Positions 1 through 14,823 are shown, numbered from the stretch's first letter. The stretch: DNA of 64,000 nucleotides from Todiramphus chloris collaris (GCA_025345505.1 JANVCC010000185.1:2906500-2970499); one strand, 5' to 3'. Program-made: numbers and translations. The notes: generated from the letters alone by a model not told the origin.

Positions 1-3000
1 CATTGATTTTTCCCTTGCAGCCTGCAACCCTGGGCAGCAACTGCGTGTGAATATCAGTCTATTGGATTGAGATTCATATCCTATTTGAGGGTCAAAGACC
101 GAGACCTCATGAGCTTGAACTTCTATCAGCCTAAACCTGATCAATACTTGGAGATATATTTGATCCTGGCTGCTAGCACAGATTAAGTGGCCATAAATAC
201 AATCAAAAAACGTGAGGCCGCTGGGATAAGTGGCTGGGGAATGGGAACACAGCTGCACACATGCCAGCTCCAGGGGACTTTCTGGACCAGGGTCCAGCCT
301 GACGGTGCTTCCTCAGCCCAGGGCTGGGTCCTGTGCTATTGGGGAGGGGGCTGGAGGCTCAGCTCAACAAACAGCACTGCTGATGGGGGACGAAAGGAGC
401 ATTTGTACCTTCAGGGACCTCAGAGACAAGATGTCACATTGTTTTCCAAGATTGGTGTTCAGGCTTGGCCATGGGATCCCTCCAAGTTCCCCCAGAATCC
501 ATACACAGGGGGGCCCCAGAGACAAGGGGGACTGCTCCCGTGCCAGGGTGTCCCAGGCAGCCTCTCCTGGCATGTGTCAGAGCCAGGGGCACAACCACCG
601 CAGCACTCTGCTTGGCTGAGGCACCCCGGGTGGGCACACCATGAGGATTAATGGGAAAACATCAAGCAGATAAAATCAGTTCCTCTTCTTCTGTCTTCCC
701 TCTCACCCTCCTCCCCCATCTCCAAGTAAAACTTTAAATATATGATTAAAATGACCTATTAAAGAAGACAGAATCATTCCATTTGAGTATATTAACAGTG
801 ATTCTGTGCTGGCTCAGGAAGAAAAAAAATCCATAATCATAAGCCTTATTAAAGAACAATATCCTTCAAGGGCTTTTTGTTTTCCCCTTTAGATAATGTG
901 AATCCTTGAAAAATAGACATAGAAACAGAAAGAAAGAGAAACATTGCATTGCACAGCAACAGAGACCACGGCACTCAGGGAAATTACCTTCCTATTTTTA
1001 GGCATGTTTACAACATGTCTATTTACAGTATTACCTTTGATCCTAAACTCTAATTTAAAGGATTCTTTTAAATGCTTAGGAGATTCAGAGTAGAAATAAT
1101 TATAAATGACAGGAAGTCAACAGGGCTCTGAAAAAGCAAGGGACTAAATCTCAGCATGAAGTTGCCGTAAGAGGAGATGTAGGATGTAACATGTGTCTGG
1201 ACCAGCAGCAAAGGGCACAAGCTGTCCCTCACCATGTGTGGAAGGGACCTGTGGCACCCCTGGAACATCTGCAGGGTGAAGCCTCCTACCCCACCAGCTC
1301 CTCAGCTGACTTTAGGACAGAAGCCACTGTCCAGCTACAGTCAAACACAAACTGGTGTTTATATTTACATGGCTTCATGTCCTTGTGGTGTCCTTGTGGG
1401 AAGAGACTTCATTATCATAAAGAATATGTTTTTATTCCACTACATAAGTACTACTTATTACAGTCTCATATATTTTCTGACACAACCAAGGGGTCTTTAT
1501 TGTTGTACATCAAGGTCACTGACAAGTAATATATTCAATCTATTAAGTTATTAGGGAGATAAATAATTTGGATGCAAGCTGAACTCTGAACTTTTACCTT
1601 TTCCCCTGACAGACGGGTAGTTTCTTGGCGTTCATACTAATCTCGCCTGTGCTTGAATAGTAATTCCATTAGGGTTATGACTGCAGCTGTACATATGCAA
1701 TGCCCTCAAATACAATTTCTTTATGGAGATGGGCAATAGGAATATTAAAATTTTAAGCCAAAGAGGATGTAATGTAACTTTACATTATTTATTGTGGGCA
1801 CAAATCCTTTATAATATTAAAGGATAAAGAATTAATAAAAGAAAGATCCCGTAAACAAGCATAAAGTCAAATGTAGTTCTTGATTTAATGCAATTGCTTT
1901 TTAGTGTCTTCTGGTTACAGACGTGCACCTCATTAAAAAAAATTCAGCCAAGAATCAAGAGCATCCAGTCTAACATGACAGTCCCTGGGTGTTGTTGAAA
2001 GTGTCTTTTCATCCCTCTGGTTCAGCTCTTACCCAGAGATATCCACTCCTCAGCGTGTTTGTGACTAATCTTAATCCAGAGGCTATTGCAGTTAATATGA
2101 GGTAGGTAAGAATTCTGCATTCTCTCCATGGCCCCAAGATGCTCCAGGGATCATGGGTCAACAGAGCAACCAGGCTGGTCAGTTTGACACCTTCTGAAAC
2201 ATCCTCCTCTATCAGGGAATTTGGAAATGGGGTGAGGCATCACCAGCACTGTTCAGAGGGAGCTTTGGGTGCAGCTGAGAGCTCAGCCAGAGCACTGCTG
2301 AGGAAGAAGCTCTTCCAACCGTGAGTATGGACAGTAAAGATAACACTCCACTTTCAGGATATTTTCACAGAACTTCAACATGGTTACAAGAGGAAGTTTC
2401 CAGGCATGTTTCCCCACACATGATCAGAACCTTGCTTGCCTTGGTCACATGGGCACAGAACAGCAAAAGCCAGAGATCTGAGACTGTCCAGAGGCAGCGA
2501 GGATCCCAGCTGCAGTCTCACTCACATCATCCACACCACTACTAGAGAGCCACGTGCTGAAAGGATTCTTGTACTCGGTGCTGTGACATGTGACAAGAAA
2601 ATAGCTATGACCATCACATTTTATTCTGTATTTATTTGGCCTTGGAGTTTAGTTTTTACATATGAGAAACTCTTCTAATTACCCCCTAGGCTTCTTAGAG
2701 CTATCACTGTTAACTAACCTGTTTCATTTTCCTTTCCCAAGAACTAGTTCTGCTGATCCTGCCTCTAATTGTCCAGGGTGAGGTTTTATTCCTGCTGCTG
2801 AATACAGAAGTCAAACCCATCTGCAGTGTGATGCTACTGCAGTCAGAGTTCAAGCACTTCTTTTCACATTCTCCATTCTTGCTTCTTTTTCTCCTCCCTC
2901 CCTCATTTATCATCTGCTGACCACACACTTTCACCACTCCCCAGTGTCATCTTCTGACTAGCAAATTGCTCAGGGGCTCCAAGCAAGTTGCTCCCCAGGG

Positions 3001-6000
3001 CCTGCAGCCCCTGCCACCTGACTGTCCCTGGGGAACCTGGGCATGAAACAGCCCCTGCAGTGCCCAGCTCATGCAGACTCTCACCAAGGTCTCCCTCAGC
3101 CCCAGGGAAATGGGAGCTTTGCCCATAGAGAACCACTGTGAAAGTTTCAGGCTACTATGGGCCAATAAGTTCTCTTGATTCAAATTTGAAGGGTTTTTGT
3201 CCCGTCGTTCCCCCCCACACAGTTTTTTCCTTTTTTTTTTGGCAATGTCTGTTGGGTATTTGAGCTGGTCTACCCCTCTGCTCTGTTAACAAACACTAAC
3301 TTGTCTATTGTAATAAATGAGCAAAATCCCCTTAACTTTATATCACCGCTTAAATCAAATGTCCCACATGCGCTATTAATTTAGATTTAATCAGAACTAT
3401 TGCTGATTAAATAATTACTCACCAACTATAAGGGACATATTTACTGGAGGTGAATCACGCATACACAGCTATATAAGATACCAGGTCTATTACATACCCT
3501 GGTATGCCTTGAAGGGTTAACTGGTGGTTACCAAACTTGTGAAGAGTCATTAAACAGACTGCAGCAAAGCTGCTCTGCTCAGCGTTGCTCAGAAGGACCC
3601 ATGGGCCCATTCTTGAGGGTGGACACAAAGTCCAGCAGAGTAAAGAGCTTTGGGACTCTCCCACAGCAGCTGGTCCCTTGCTCAAGCCTGCCGTTCAATA
3701 AAGCCACACCTCCTCAGTGATAAATGGGTCTGTCAGGTGGACACAAGCCCTAAAACCCACCATGGAATTCTGCAGCCTAGCCCTCTAGATACTCAGGATA
3801 GCATTAGCCCCTTTCCAATGAGCAGCCCTGCCCAAGGAAGGGGTCTCCTCTGGGCTGGGCTGTGGCTGCAGCATGCTGGGGAGCACAAGCCCTCAGTCTG
3901 TTAAGGGGGGAGAGGCACATGAGGGTTTAGCTTTGCTGTTGCAAATCAAAAGAATGACATGGATTTGTGGCCTATCATCTTTGACAGCCTCCTTTAAACT
4001 GCTTATTTTAAAACAGGATAAACAGGGGATTAATAACCTTGCAGAACACAGAGAGTCTGGTTCCTCCCAGGGCAAAGGGAGCAGGGAAGCCTCTGCAGCA
4101 TCCCTCCCTGGCAGCTGGGTGAGGATCTCACCCACCTCCTGCCCTTCACCCTGGAAACTGTGTCTCCAGAAGAAGTGAGCTGTGTCCATCTCTGTCCAAG
4201 AAAATATTCTGTAGGCTTAGGATATTCCCAATTTAGTTCTAGGATAAGGTAACACTGAAACTTGACTTTCCTCTGCACGGCTTGAATTAGCAGAGATGTC
4301 TGCGTGATAAAACTGAATATTTTCTTAATCATCAAAATAAAATAATTTCAAGGTCAAGTCACATTTCAACACTGAGGAATAGTCTTTGTCCCTCCCACTC
4401 CCCATGCCAGTTGGATAAACATGCTCATTCAGAACATACTTGCAACATGCTGCTGAAAAAAAAGCACAGCTTACACCCAACAACAAAAACACCCCCCACA
4501 TGTATGTCCTAGTGAGTAGGTACACTGAACAACATAAGGAGGTTATTTCATCCAAGTCTTCACATCACCCAGTCATTTCAGGGCAGATTTTCCACCCAGC
4601 CCTGTCAGACAGCCCCACAGGACCTGCAGAGTGGAAGGGAGAGCAGGGAAAAGCAAGAAGGTCCCTTTCACACTTCTGCAAGACCTTGCTGACTTAAAAT
4701 GCCACATTTTCAGCAAAGCAGCAGCACATCTAATAAATCACATCTGTACACTGCTTTATTCAAAGGCACTGACAGTTTAGGATTGACGACACCCAGGGCA
4801 ACCTAGTGTCAAGCACTCCTAATGAAAACTATCCCATTTTGCTCCAGTAGTAGCAGCTGCCAACAGACATAATCTACTGGCATATGGAGAAGGCCATGCT
4901 AATCCCTGCAAGGTCATTAACAAGAGGGTGAAAATTACATGCAAAGCACCAGCTGTGGCATCCCCTGCTCCCTCACACTTGATGTGGCAGGGGCAACGGA
5001 GGTGAAAAATGCAAGTGCATCTCAGCAGCATTTCTATTAAGAGCACAGCTATTTCCTCCCCCCCAACCCTTTCCCCAAACCAAGGTTCAGTACTGTTGAA
5101 ATCCTCCCTGTGCAGAAGAGCAGAAAGCCTTTCACAAATGTCACCTGTTTTCACAGTCAGAAGTGACTGGAGGGCAGATTAGCTCTGTGTCAGCCTTGCT
5201 GCAGGACAGCTGGAGCAGACAATCTAACAAGAAGGTCTTGGCCCACCTTGTTATGTGGGCTGTGCTCAGCCACTGTGGGAGGCAGGTAGCCACGTCCCAT
5301 CTTCCCTGACAGCTTGTCATCTCTGGCACTGTCCCCCTTCGTGGAACAGATGTGAGGCTTCCCCTTGTCACATGCAAAGAGCATCTTTACACCTTTTTTT
5401 CCCCAAGCATTTTTCTTTAATCCACAGTGACAAGCCTGAACCTTCATTTTTAACACTTAACCCTCATTTCCGCAGTCCCTGCTGGGACTCAAAAGCAGGG
5501 ACCTCATCTTCATGCAGTGTTTCGCACTGGTATTGAAGCTTAGTGGATAATAGGTACCCAAACCCTACAGTAAGTCATTTGCATTCTGACTGGAGCACCA
5601 GACAGACATCTGAACTCCAGTTTGGCACTGCTCCTTTGCACTGGGTCCTTGCTGAGTGCGTTAGCAGCTACAGGTTTTCTGCTGCCCTGCCAGGGTCACA
5701 GGGCACAGAGGTCCAAATGCCCTCACAGCGGTGAGGAGCAGCACCACACGGGGCTAAGGGAAAACAAAGCCTCCAACCCACCTTCCCTCTAACCCTTCAT
5801 CTGCAAATAAGGACCCTGTCCCTTCAGACTCACCTCAGATTTATATACCTTACATGCACATACAAGCTCTGCTTCTGTAATCCCAAACTCACAAAGAATG
5901 TTCTACCCTCATATTTGAAAGATCTGGTTTTGCCTTTTCATTAAATAATGCAAACATTTTTATAAGCAATAAATCAAAAAGTCTGTTAAACCCCCCCGGC

Positions 6001-9000
6001 AACAACTACCTAAAACAAATCTTTTTCAATTTAAATCCCAGCCTGCATAACGATCAATCCCATAAACCCCATGATTGTTAACATTACTTTGGGTAATGTT
6101 TAAAAACATTAATTTCAAAAAATGTAATAGGAAAAAAGCTCTTTAAATCGGCAAAAGAGATAAATGGTCTGCAGCAGCATGACCTTTTTCCATACCACAG
6201 TGACATTGAATCATTTTAAAGTTATTTACATTTTCATTCTTCCTTGGAAAAATGTTGACAAGGCTTTCACCAGCCATAATGGATACTCAGCACCATCTAT
6301 GGAAAGTGTAACTGCATCAAGAGCCCTTCCTCAATTCCTCTTCCCTGCTTCACACCAAACAGCTTTAATTAATGGAGGAGAGGTGACTTCAGAGCAAACC
6401 TACTCATTAGCAGGACGGGCTGATCTGTGGGAAGTGACAGAGCTCCCCAAAACACAGCCGATGCCACCTGCTCCTTTGGGGGTTTTAACCAGCAATGCCT
6501 TTCCGCCTCAAGCATACGTGCCTTCAACTCCACTTCTCAGAGATGAACTTGACCTCCAGGCTTGTAATCCCCATCAGACTGCAGGCTGCTCTGCAACAGC
6601 TGAAAAATACCCATGATAACTCTTGGCTTTACTTTCCAGTCTGTAACTGGAGCATCCAGCCGCTGCCAGCTCGCGGGCGAGAGGCAGTGTCACGTTGTAC
6701 ACACGCTGCCTACGGTGCCCAGCACACATAGCACATGTGTCACATATGATGCACTTGGAGGCACGTATGGAGCTATAGCTCTGCAGTTGGAGCCATCAGT
6801 AAAGAACTCTTTCAAAGACACTCTCACACAAGGCTGGTGGAACGCTCACAACACCCAGCACACACACAGTCTGGAACCGTGTGCCATAACTGTGGCTCTG
6901 CCCCAGAGAAGTTCCAGTGCACAGAGACCCCTTACTTTACAAAGACATTTCCTGGGTTCAGCCGAAGTCTGACACCTTCCCTGCACTAGCTCACAGCAGG
7001 AGCAGGTATGGCTTTAGAAATAAATTTTAAAAAATTTATATACATATAGTTCTCTGTTCCCCTTCCTCCATCCTCTGCTGAGCATTTGGGTCTTTCTGCC
7101 AAGAACAGCAAGACATCTGCCACTCCGGAAACAGGAGGTGACTCCTGAGTGACTCCTGTCCCCACAGAGGCAGCAAGCTAGAGGTGATGGGACCAGACTC
7201 AGTCCTGGCTCATGAGCTTTCAACAGAATTCCATTATATTCCTGCTGCCAGTCCCACCCCAGGTACCCCAGTTCCACCCCACAGCCTGGTGGGCACAGCA
7301 GGGAAAGCACAACTACCAAGGCGCCATGCTCTGCAACTCGCGCTCTGCTCGGTGTGATATAATATTAATGGCAAGCAATGTGTCAACCCACAGCCCCACA
7401 AAAGTGGTTGTATTCCAGCTGTGCTATGCCTGAAGGAGCAGCACAGGCTCACGTGGACTCCAGGGCCATGCCAGGGCCCAAAAGCTGCAAACCCACGAGC
7501 GTGGCAACTCCTACACCCACAGCCCCAGCTCTCCAGCCATCCTGCCCCTGCAGCACCAAGAGTGCTGGTGCTGTGAGGAAGGGTGCAGGCAGCTCAGGTG
7601 GAACAGGGGGACCTCACCCAGCCCTGCCCCTCTTCCCCAAGCATGGAGGGGCTTCCTACTCCCAGGAAAGGCTTTGGGGCGCAAGAACATTTGGGGCCCA
7701 TCACAGCCAGGCTGATAGCAGGCACCGGCCTGCAACAATCTGAGCCAAACACTCAGTTATTTCCACAGGAGATCCTATGGATGCTGCTTGTTGCAGGGTT
7801 GCTCGGGAGCCAACTGCATCACACTGAGCTTGGTCTGAACAGTTAAACTGCAACATAACCCTCTGCCCTTTATATGGAAGTGGGAAAGATATACCCCACC
7901 TGATCAAAGCATGTCCAATTAGTGTTCTTCTAAGCTAACGAGATGCTTCACCTAACACAAGGGAATTTATTTCTGAAAATGATGATTTTCCTGTTGGCAA
8001 ATCTATTGATAAAAAACCAGCATAAATCTGTACTTCAATGGGTCTGGGCTACAGCTCAGTCTCCAGACTGACTCTGGGTAGCTACGCTGCCCTGTTGCTA
8101 CAGCATGGCTAATATCAGCATCCCACAATTAGCACAGAGCGTATTAATCTGCACAAATAAATGAGCCTGGTCCTCTAGTCCAGAAAAACACTTGAGGGAC
8201 CAATTCTTTATTTCTGAGGGTATGATTAGTACAAATTAAAATGAGAATAAGTTTTAATTTTGCCACATTAGGCAGGTTCATCAAAACACCCGTATCCCCC
8301 AGGGCCAAGTCCCAGTAAGAGCATAACAAGGGAATGTTTCAAGTACAATGATTAGGATAGTCCAGGAAAATTAATTTTGAAGTTCATGGCAGCCTCCTGT
8401 CAAACACAGGCATCAGCGAGGAGGGTATGTTCAGAAAATGAAAAGGAAAAGGCTGTGCTAAGTACTGCTGGTGGCAAGGAACAGAAGTAGGATCTGGCTC
8501 TGCTCCTTCTCAATTGCTCTCGTAAAAGCCCCATTTAATATGAAGCCAATTCAACATGATAAACTCAGCAACTGGAGCCCAGTTCCCAAACAGGGAGGCC
8601 TGCTGTCCAAATCCTCCCTCATTTAGCTAAAGACTCCCCGTGGCTCTCAATCAGAGCTGGTCAGAGCCATCAGTTGCTGCTAGAGGAGGGGGGCTGAGCA
8701 GCTGCACACTGACCAGCACGAGTACCAAGGACCACACAACTGGATATTTAACTTAACTTTCAAAGAGTACAGTTACAACAAATATCTTTAACACCACTAC
8801 CACTACACACCCACAGTCTTCTGCCAACCTGGGTCTGCTTGGCACAAGCAGCCTGGCTTTACTCCATCATCCTCAGACGAGCCCATCAGGCACCATCTGG
8901 GCTGGGAGACCTACATCCCACCACGCCTGAGAACAAAATGGTTCTGGAGCAGGGATACCCAGAGTTCAGCCCTTCCCTAGCCAGAAGGTCATCACCAGCC

Positions 9001-12000
9001 CTTCCCTCCTGCACACACAAGCACAGCTTGCTTTGTCCCTCTCAGTTGCCAGGACTCTTCCACCCCCAGCACACAGAGACAGCCCCCAGAGACCCAGCAG
9101 CAGACCCAAGGCAGGGCTAGCTCCAGCAGCAGACAAGCAGGAATTTCAGCATCCAATCTCCAGAAAATTTTCTACCTTTCAAATTGCAATTCACGTTTTA
9201 GAGGGCAAAACAAATCACAACAAAGTCTAGTCCAGGTCACAACATACAGAAGGCAAAGCAACCAGAGCTCAGCATTGCATAGCCTCACAAACAGGAGACA
9301 GCAAACAACCTCAACTCCTCAAACCCAGTCTGCATTAAATCCTTGTTAGGCACCAAGCTGAGGTCATCTGTGGTTTGTTTCAAGGAGTTTTAGTTCAGAA
9401 AAGAATCACACATTGGGAACCAACCTCCCTATAGGTATAAAGAGACATATATGACTTAGTCTATGGCCCACACACATGCCAGGACAGATCCTGAAGAAAC
9501 ACCAAGCACCATGTTCTGGAGATGAGATCAGCCCCACATCCTATGAATTCACACAAACCTCTCCCCCAAACCCAGCCCCACAGCCCACACAACTGACCTC
9601 CAGCACAGAGAGAAGGCACAATCCCAGCTCCCAAGTGATCAATGCAGAGTGAACCCATGATGGCTGAGGGATGCCAGGAAACAAGGACACAACCCTGGAA
9701 AAAGGGCAGCCAGGAGCCATTAAATAACTTCCCCCGGCCTCCCCTGCAGAGCCCAGGTGGGACTTGTTGAGGCCGATCCCTCTTTGCAGGCAGCTTTGAG
9801 TATATCAGCTGTTTCCAGGGGAAAGAAACCTTCACCCCCAAAGCTGCTCAGCACTGTACCGAGTGTCTGTGTGGGAGGCAGCCAGGGACACAGCTCTGGG
9901 GGCCCCATTTCACTCTGCTGCTTTGTGCTTCCGTTAAATGCTCCCTGATTTACACCACGGGAAGAGAGGGGAGCTTGGCGTTGCACCCCCAGTTAATAAG
10001 TATTCTATGTGCTATTTCCATAGATTGAGAACAACATCCTCCCTCGGAAAAACAGAAGTGATTCCTGAATTAATTTAGATTTCCCGCTGCCTTGTTAGAC
10101 CAGCTGGATATGGCACGCTTCATCTTCTCTGCAAACAGTGCCGCGGTCCCTCCGGGACACTCAGCACTTTATAAACCTGTCAAGCCCTTAAAGCCGGTGA
10201 CCGTGAGGCTTCACAACACAACGCGCTGAGGTTTATGGCCACACACACACGGCAGCCAGCCCCGGAGTGGGCAATCGGCACGGACGGTTTGGGAAGTGAG
10301 GGGATGTTGTTTTGTGCTAGGGTTTCATTTAAAAGCAAGGGGGAAAGAAAAAAAAAAACCCAAGCACTGCATGATTGATTTTAAAGCATCCAAGCTGCTG
10401 CAAGCTGCAATGCTTTGAGAGGGTATGTATATACATGGGGAACAGGAGACTGTCTTCAACACCATTTGCATTTCTCCCTTCCCTCCCTCTCTCCCTCCCT
10501 TCCTCATGCAGCGAGTGTTTTTAAAAGGCCTTATCCTGGAGATGGCTGGAATACCTGCAACCTCTGCAGAAATCAGAGTCTTCTGGGTACACAGCACCTG
10601 ATCAAGCTGGTTTTTGTCTACAAAACATATTGTTCTGCCAGCTCCCCCCTGCCCGGCACCTCTGATGCTCATTTATTTTCTCTATTCTTCCAACAAGCTT
10701 CAGAAGATTTTTATATATTTTTTTTTTTTTTTTACACAAACCACATCGATTCAACACCTCTGTGACCTGCCTCGGGACAAGAGCTCCCCACAACCCTCGG
10801 CGCACAGCTCTTGGCACAGCCGACACATGACCGCTGTGCCCTGGCATCCCCTGGGCTGCTCCTTCTGTTCAGACCGATGCCCATCCACAGGGCACAAGGC
10901 CACGCGGTTTGGGGCTGGGAGCCGCAGGTCGGTCCCTGCGAGCCGCGCTCAGCTGGCCCACGCTGGCTGGCTCCCAGCTGGAGGGGGCTGCTGGCTCCTG
11001 GCTGCCCCGGCCCTGCCGCTTTTCCTCCCACATGGCAGTTTGCTCAGCCTAACAAGTCAGCATCTGATGAAGTCTCTGCCGTTTGGGTCCCTCAGGGATG
11101 ATAATGTGACTGCAGCAGGTCCCCGCTATTCTCCGCAGCCCAGCATGTTGTTGCTTCATTAAACGCCAAATTGTTACATTAATTCTAACTGCCCTGTAGA
11201 GATGTAGCTGTCAGGAATGATTTACTCGCCTCCAGCTGACTCAGAGACTTTTTACAGGCTCCTCTGTAGGAGCTGGAAGAGGCCAGTGCTTGGGTGGGAG
11301 CGGGATGCGGGATGCAGGACGCGTGTCCAGCCAGAAACTGGCAGCAAGTGGCTCTGCCCTCCCTGGAGAGACAGAAACGCTCTTCACACCGTGGTGGAAA
11401 AATAACCAGGCAGCTAAAAACAATAAAAAAGGTGTGAAGTTTGTTTTTAGCTGAACTGGGGGCTGCTGGTGACCAAAGTTGCTTGTGAAAATGCAGCATC
11501 TTTGCTGGAATAAAAACCTAAATTAAATAACTTTGCTTTTTTCTCTTGGCATATTTTTGTTAGTTTGGTTTTCTTGTCAGGCTTTAACAAAGTCATTTGC
11601 TGCTTTTAAATGCTGTTTCAGTGTATAAATCATCCAGGGTTCTGCTTTTCTGCCTTGTTCCCATGGACCTTGGTGTGGGCAGGGAGAGTTGAGGTGAGAT
11701 GTGCCGGGCGGTGAGGACACCTTTGCTCAGATGGTCTGACACGCCTGGGAGAAGGCACCAGAAGGGACCTCGAGGATAACCCAACCCCAGCTACCTTCCC
11801 TGCTCCCTGTGGGTAAGGGGTTTCACCTGGCCCATGTCCCCAAAGGGAAACTAATGTCCCCAGAGGGGCACGAATGTCACCAAGCCCTGTGCCCCAGGGA
11901 AGGGGGTTGTCTCCAGGCCAGCCCTAGGACTCCAGCTGGGGACACCCCTCTTTCACCACCTCGTTGCCCTGGATCAGGCTGGATAAAACCCGCGTGCCCT

Positions 12001-14823
12001 CTTTGACTCAGCTCGCACCGGCTCCTCCAGTTGCAGCTCCCATAGAAGCTGTGTGAGCAGAGTGGGGCGGATTAGCTGCCCTCCCGGCACGTGGCCTCGC
12101 TGCTCCCAGCCAGGGTCACAGGCGTTGGGTTACTGCCCGCTGCCAGCACCGCAGCCTCGGCTGCTGCGATAAACAGGTTCCCTCGCAGAGCTGGCACCCC
12201 TGCAGAAAATACTGAGCAGTAAGGTGGTGCCTGTGCCCCCTGGCTTGAGGGGTTTGCTTTTGTTGACCTCACACAGGAAATCAGAATGAGAAAAAAAATC
12301 AGTTATTTCTCCTGTTTGACCCAAAATCGAATCATTCCCTGTGTCTGTAGGGGAAACAACTTTAGGCACAAGTGCTTCTGAAAGATGAATATTCTGTTCA
12401 GGAAAAAAAAAGAGAAAGATTCACAAGCTACATTTTCCTCACTGAGAGCATAAAAAAAAAAAAAGGTCCTGCCTCCCATGTCGGGCACTCACGCAAACCG
12501 GCCGCTGGAAAGCTCACCTGCAAATTGAGCAATGCAAAACCCCTCTTCCTAATTCTGTTTGGGTTTTACAAGCTGTCAGTCAGTCGCAGAGTGTTAGGTT
12601 TATTTGCTTCTTTCAAATTGGTTTTCTTTTTAACGGGAAGAAAGCATTTATATTAATAGAACCCCTGAGCCCCAGCCCTGAAAGGAGAGGCTGAAATTCA
12701 ATCCCTGAATTTTATATCAGGGCGTTCGGGGAGCTCTTCACCGTGTTCAGATGAGCACAAGCGCTGGCAACTTTCATCCCGTTCCTGCCTTTCAGAGTGA
12801 AGAACAAAGGCAGAGGGGGAAATTTGCATTTCTTCCTTTCTTAAATTCAGGCATCCGCTGGGAATTCCAGGGTGAGAGGAACAACAGCGCCCGTTATTTG
12901 CTGGGAAGGAAGCGATGAAAAAAAGATCTATAAAATACATGTTCAATTACGACAGTTTCTAGGCACTGGTTTTATAAAAGCACGTTATCCTAAAATCAAC
13001 TACATGTCTGTCTCTCTGTTCTTTCTTTCTTTTTTAGGAAATAAGAGTCTTTTTTAGTCTTTTATAGGAAAATATGTATACTTGAACTGCCAAAAGACTT
13101 TGATGCAAAACACTCACCCAGCTTTGGTGGGGGTTTTTTCCAGAGCGTAGGGCAAAAGAGCAGAAACCACATAATTCTGGAAAACACAAACTCACACTTT
13201 CTGTTTGGGTGAAGTTCTGTAATCTGATTTTTAAAATCCTATAATTTCCTAATTACTCTGTAAGTTTAATTATCCTTGTGATGTACCCACGGGCTAGCAG
13301 CAACAGTTGTCTCTAGCACTCCGTTCTGGAGAAGAGCAAAAAAGCAGCTCCGGGCTCTTGCTGCTGAGCCCAGCTCTGGACTCAGACTCGTGAGCTCAGA
13401 CCCAAATTTCTGCCTTGGCTGTGGTTCACACAGCTTCACCCATCTGAAAAATTCCCCAGGAGCAGGGACACGAGCAAATATACACGTATCACCCCTGAGG
13501 CCAAGCTGCTGTGGTGTTTTTACACCAAAAAGCCCCACGGTGTCACACAGTGGGGATTCTCCCTTCCCTGCCGTAGCTCTTGGATTTGGTCTCCTGAAAA
13601 AAAGTCAGTTTCTCTGTTGAGTAAATATTGGGGCACTAAGGCAGAACTCATGTCCCTTTTTTACTTTGGGCAGGCTTCTGATAGCTCACTGAGAGCAGAA
13701 ACCGGACGTGTTTCTTCTCCTCAGGTATAATGTGTCCGTGGCAGGAAGGAGAAAAGCTGTAAAGATGCTCACACAGTGCTGGTGGTTACCAAAGATGCGG
13801 CAAATCTGAATCTTGTTGCAAATATTCTCAATACTTGTGGCAATGTGTGCTTTGAAAAAGGTAAGGAATAAAAGCCTGGACTTCCCAGGTGTCTCTGCCT
13901 GACTTCCCTGGTGTCTCTGGTGAGTCCCCGGGGTGCTGGGCTGGGCTGTTGGCACCTCCCGGGGCCAGCACAGCTCTTCCCGTGGGGTGCCCAGCAAGGT
14001 GCAGGGTGGTGAGGGCCAGAGCATCCCCCGTGGCACTGGGGCCAGCAGCAGCTGCACCCCAACCTCAGCACTGCTTCTCTGCCAAGGGTGCTGCTGGTCT
14101 CAGATTCACACACACCCAAAGATGCTCAACACACAGGAAAGCCTGGTACAAATGCTCCCCGGCTTCCCAGGGGAGGGAGAGGCTCAAAGCTCGTGCGCTT
14201 TATAAAGTGCCTCCCAACAGATCCTTAAACCAGAGACTTCAGCGAAGTGCTTTGCTCTGCTCTGAGAAGCACAACCACAGACATTTGCACGTGAAGATCC
14301 TCGTGTGGGGACACGCGAGGGCTGCATATGTCCAGCCAAGCTTAAGGTGTTTTTTCTTTCCTTTTTGATTTCTCTTTGAAATTTTCCACGGTCCAACTTT
14401 CAGTGTTTCATGGGCACAACTTCCTGTTCACAGCCAGACCCCATCAGACCCTGCTCTTTTCTATTGCTTTATCAGCACAGATTTCCCCTTTACATATTTC
14501 TACCTTTGTGATAAATGCTGAAAAATAACCAGGACCTGTCAAAACCAGCTTGACCATGATCAAAGCCTGTGCCTGGAGAGAGCAATACTGTTTGGATCTC
14601 CCAAGGACTGCCAGCCTCCAAAACTCTCCTTTTTTTTCTCCAGCTTATCAAAGCATTTTTACGTTAGTGGGTTTGCTCCTGTATTTAAAAGGAAGGGTGT
14701 ATTTCAACAGTTTGTTGAATCAAGGCATTGAGTTTTGAGGGCTTTTCCTTTTAGTTTCAGGTTTTGTATTTACCTATATTAACGTGAATTTAGTAAAAGA
14801 CTATTTAAAGTTTAACTGACAAA
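1..14823. other. Intergenic DNA downstream of LHX3
   Basis: I find no supportable gene here. Open frames are short, lack splice-consistent neighbours and resemble no protein I recognise. In human the next genes on this side are TMEM250 and NACC2 (from memory); neither is visible. The stretch holds AT-rich patches dense in homeodomain-type TAAT cores (about 3.34-3.43, 6.02-6.24, 11.13-11.20 and 13.20-13.28 kb) between more GC-rich DNA. Short simple runs occur, such as a CCCT-rich run near 10.48 kb and a T run near 10.72 kb. It may contain downstream LHX3 enhancers, since one has been described 3' of human LHX3, but I cannot identify it by sequence alone. Confidence 0.6.

Noticed and set aside
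187..651. 154-aa open frame at the left end
   Set aside because: Overlaps another long frame on the same strand, has no recognisable domain, splice context or codon bias; likely chance.
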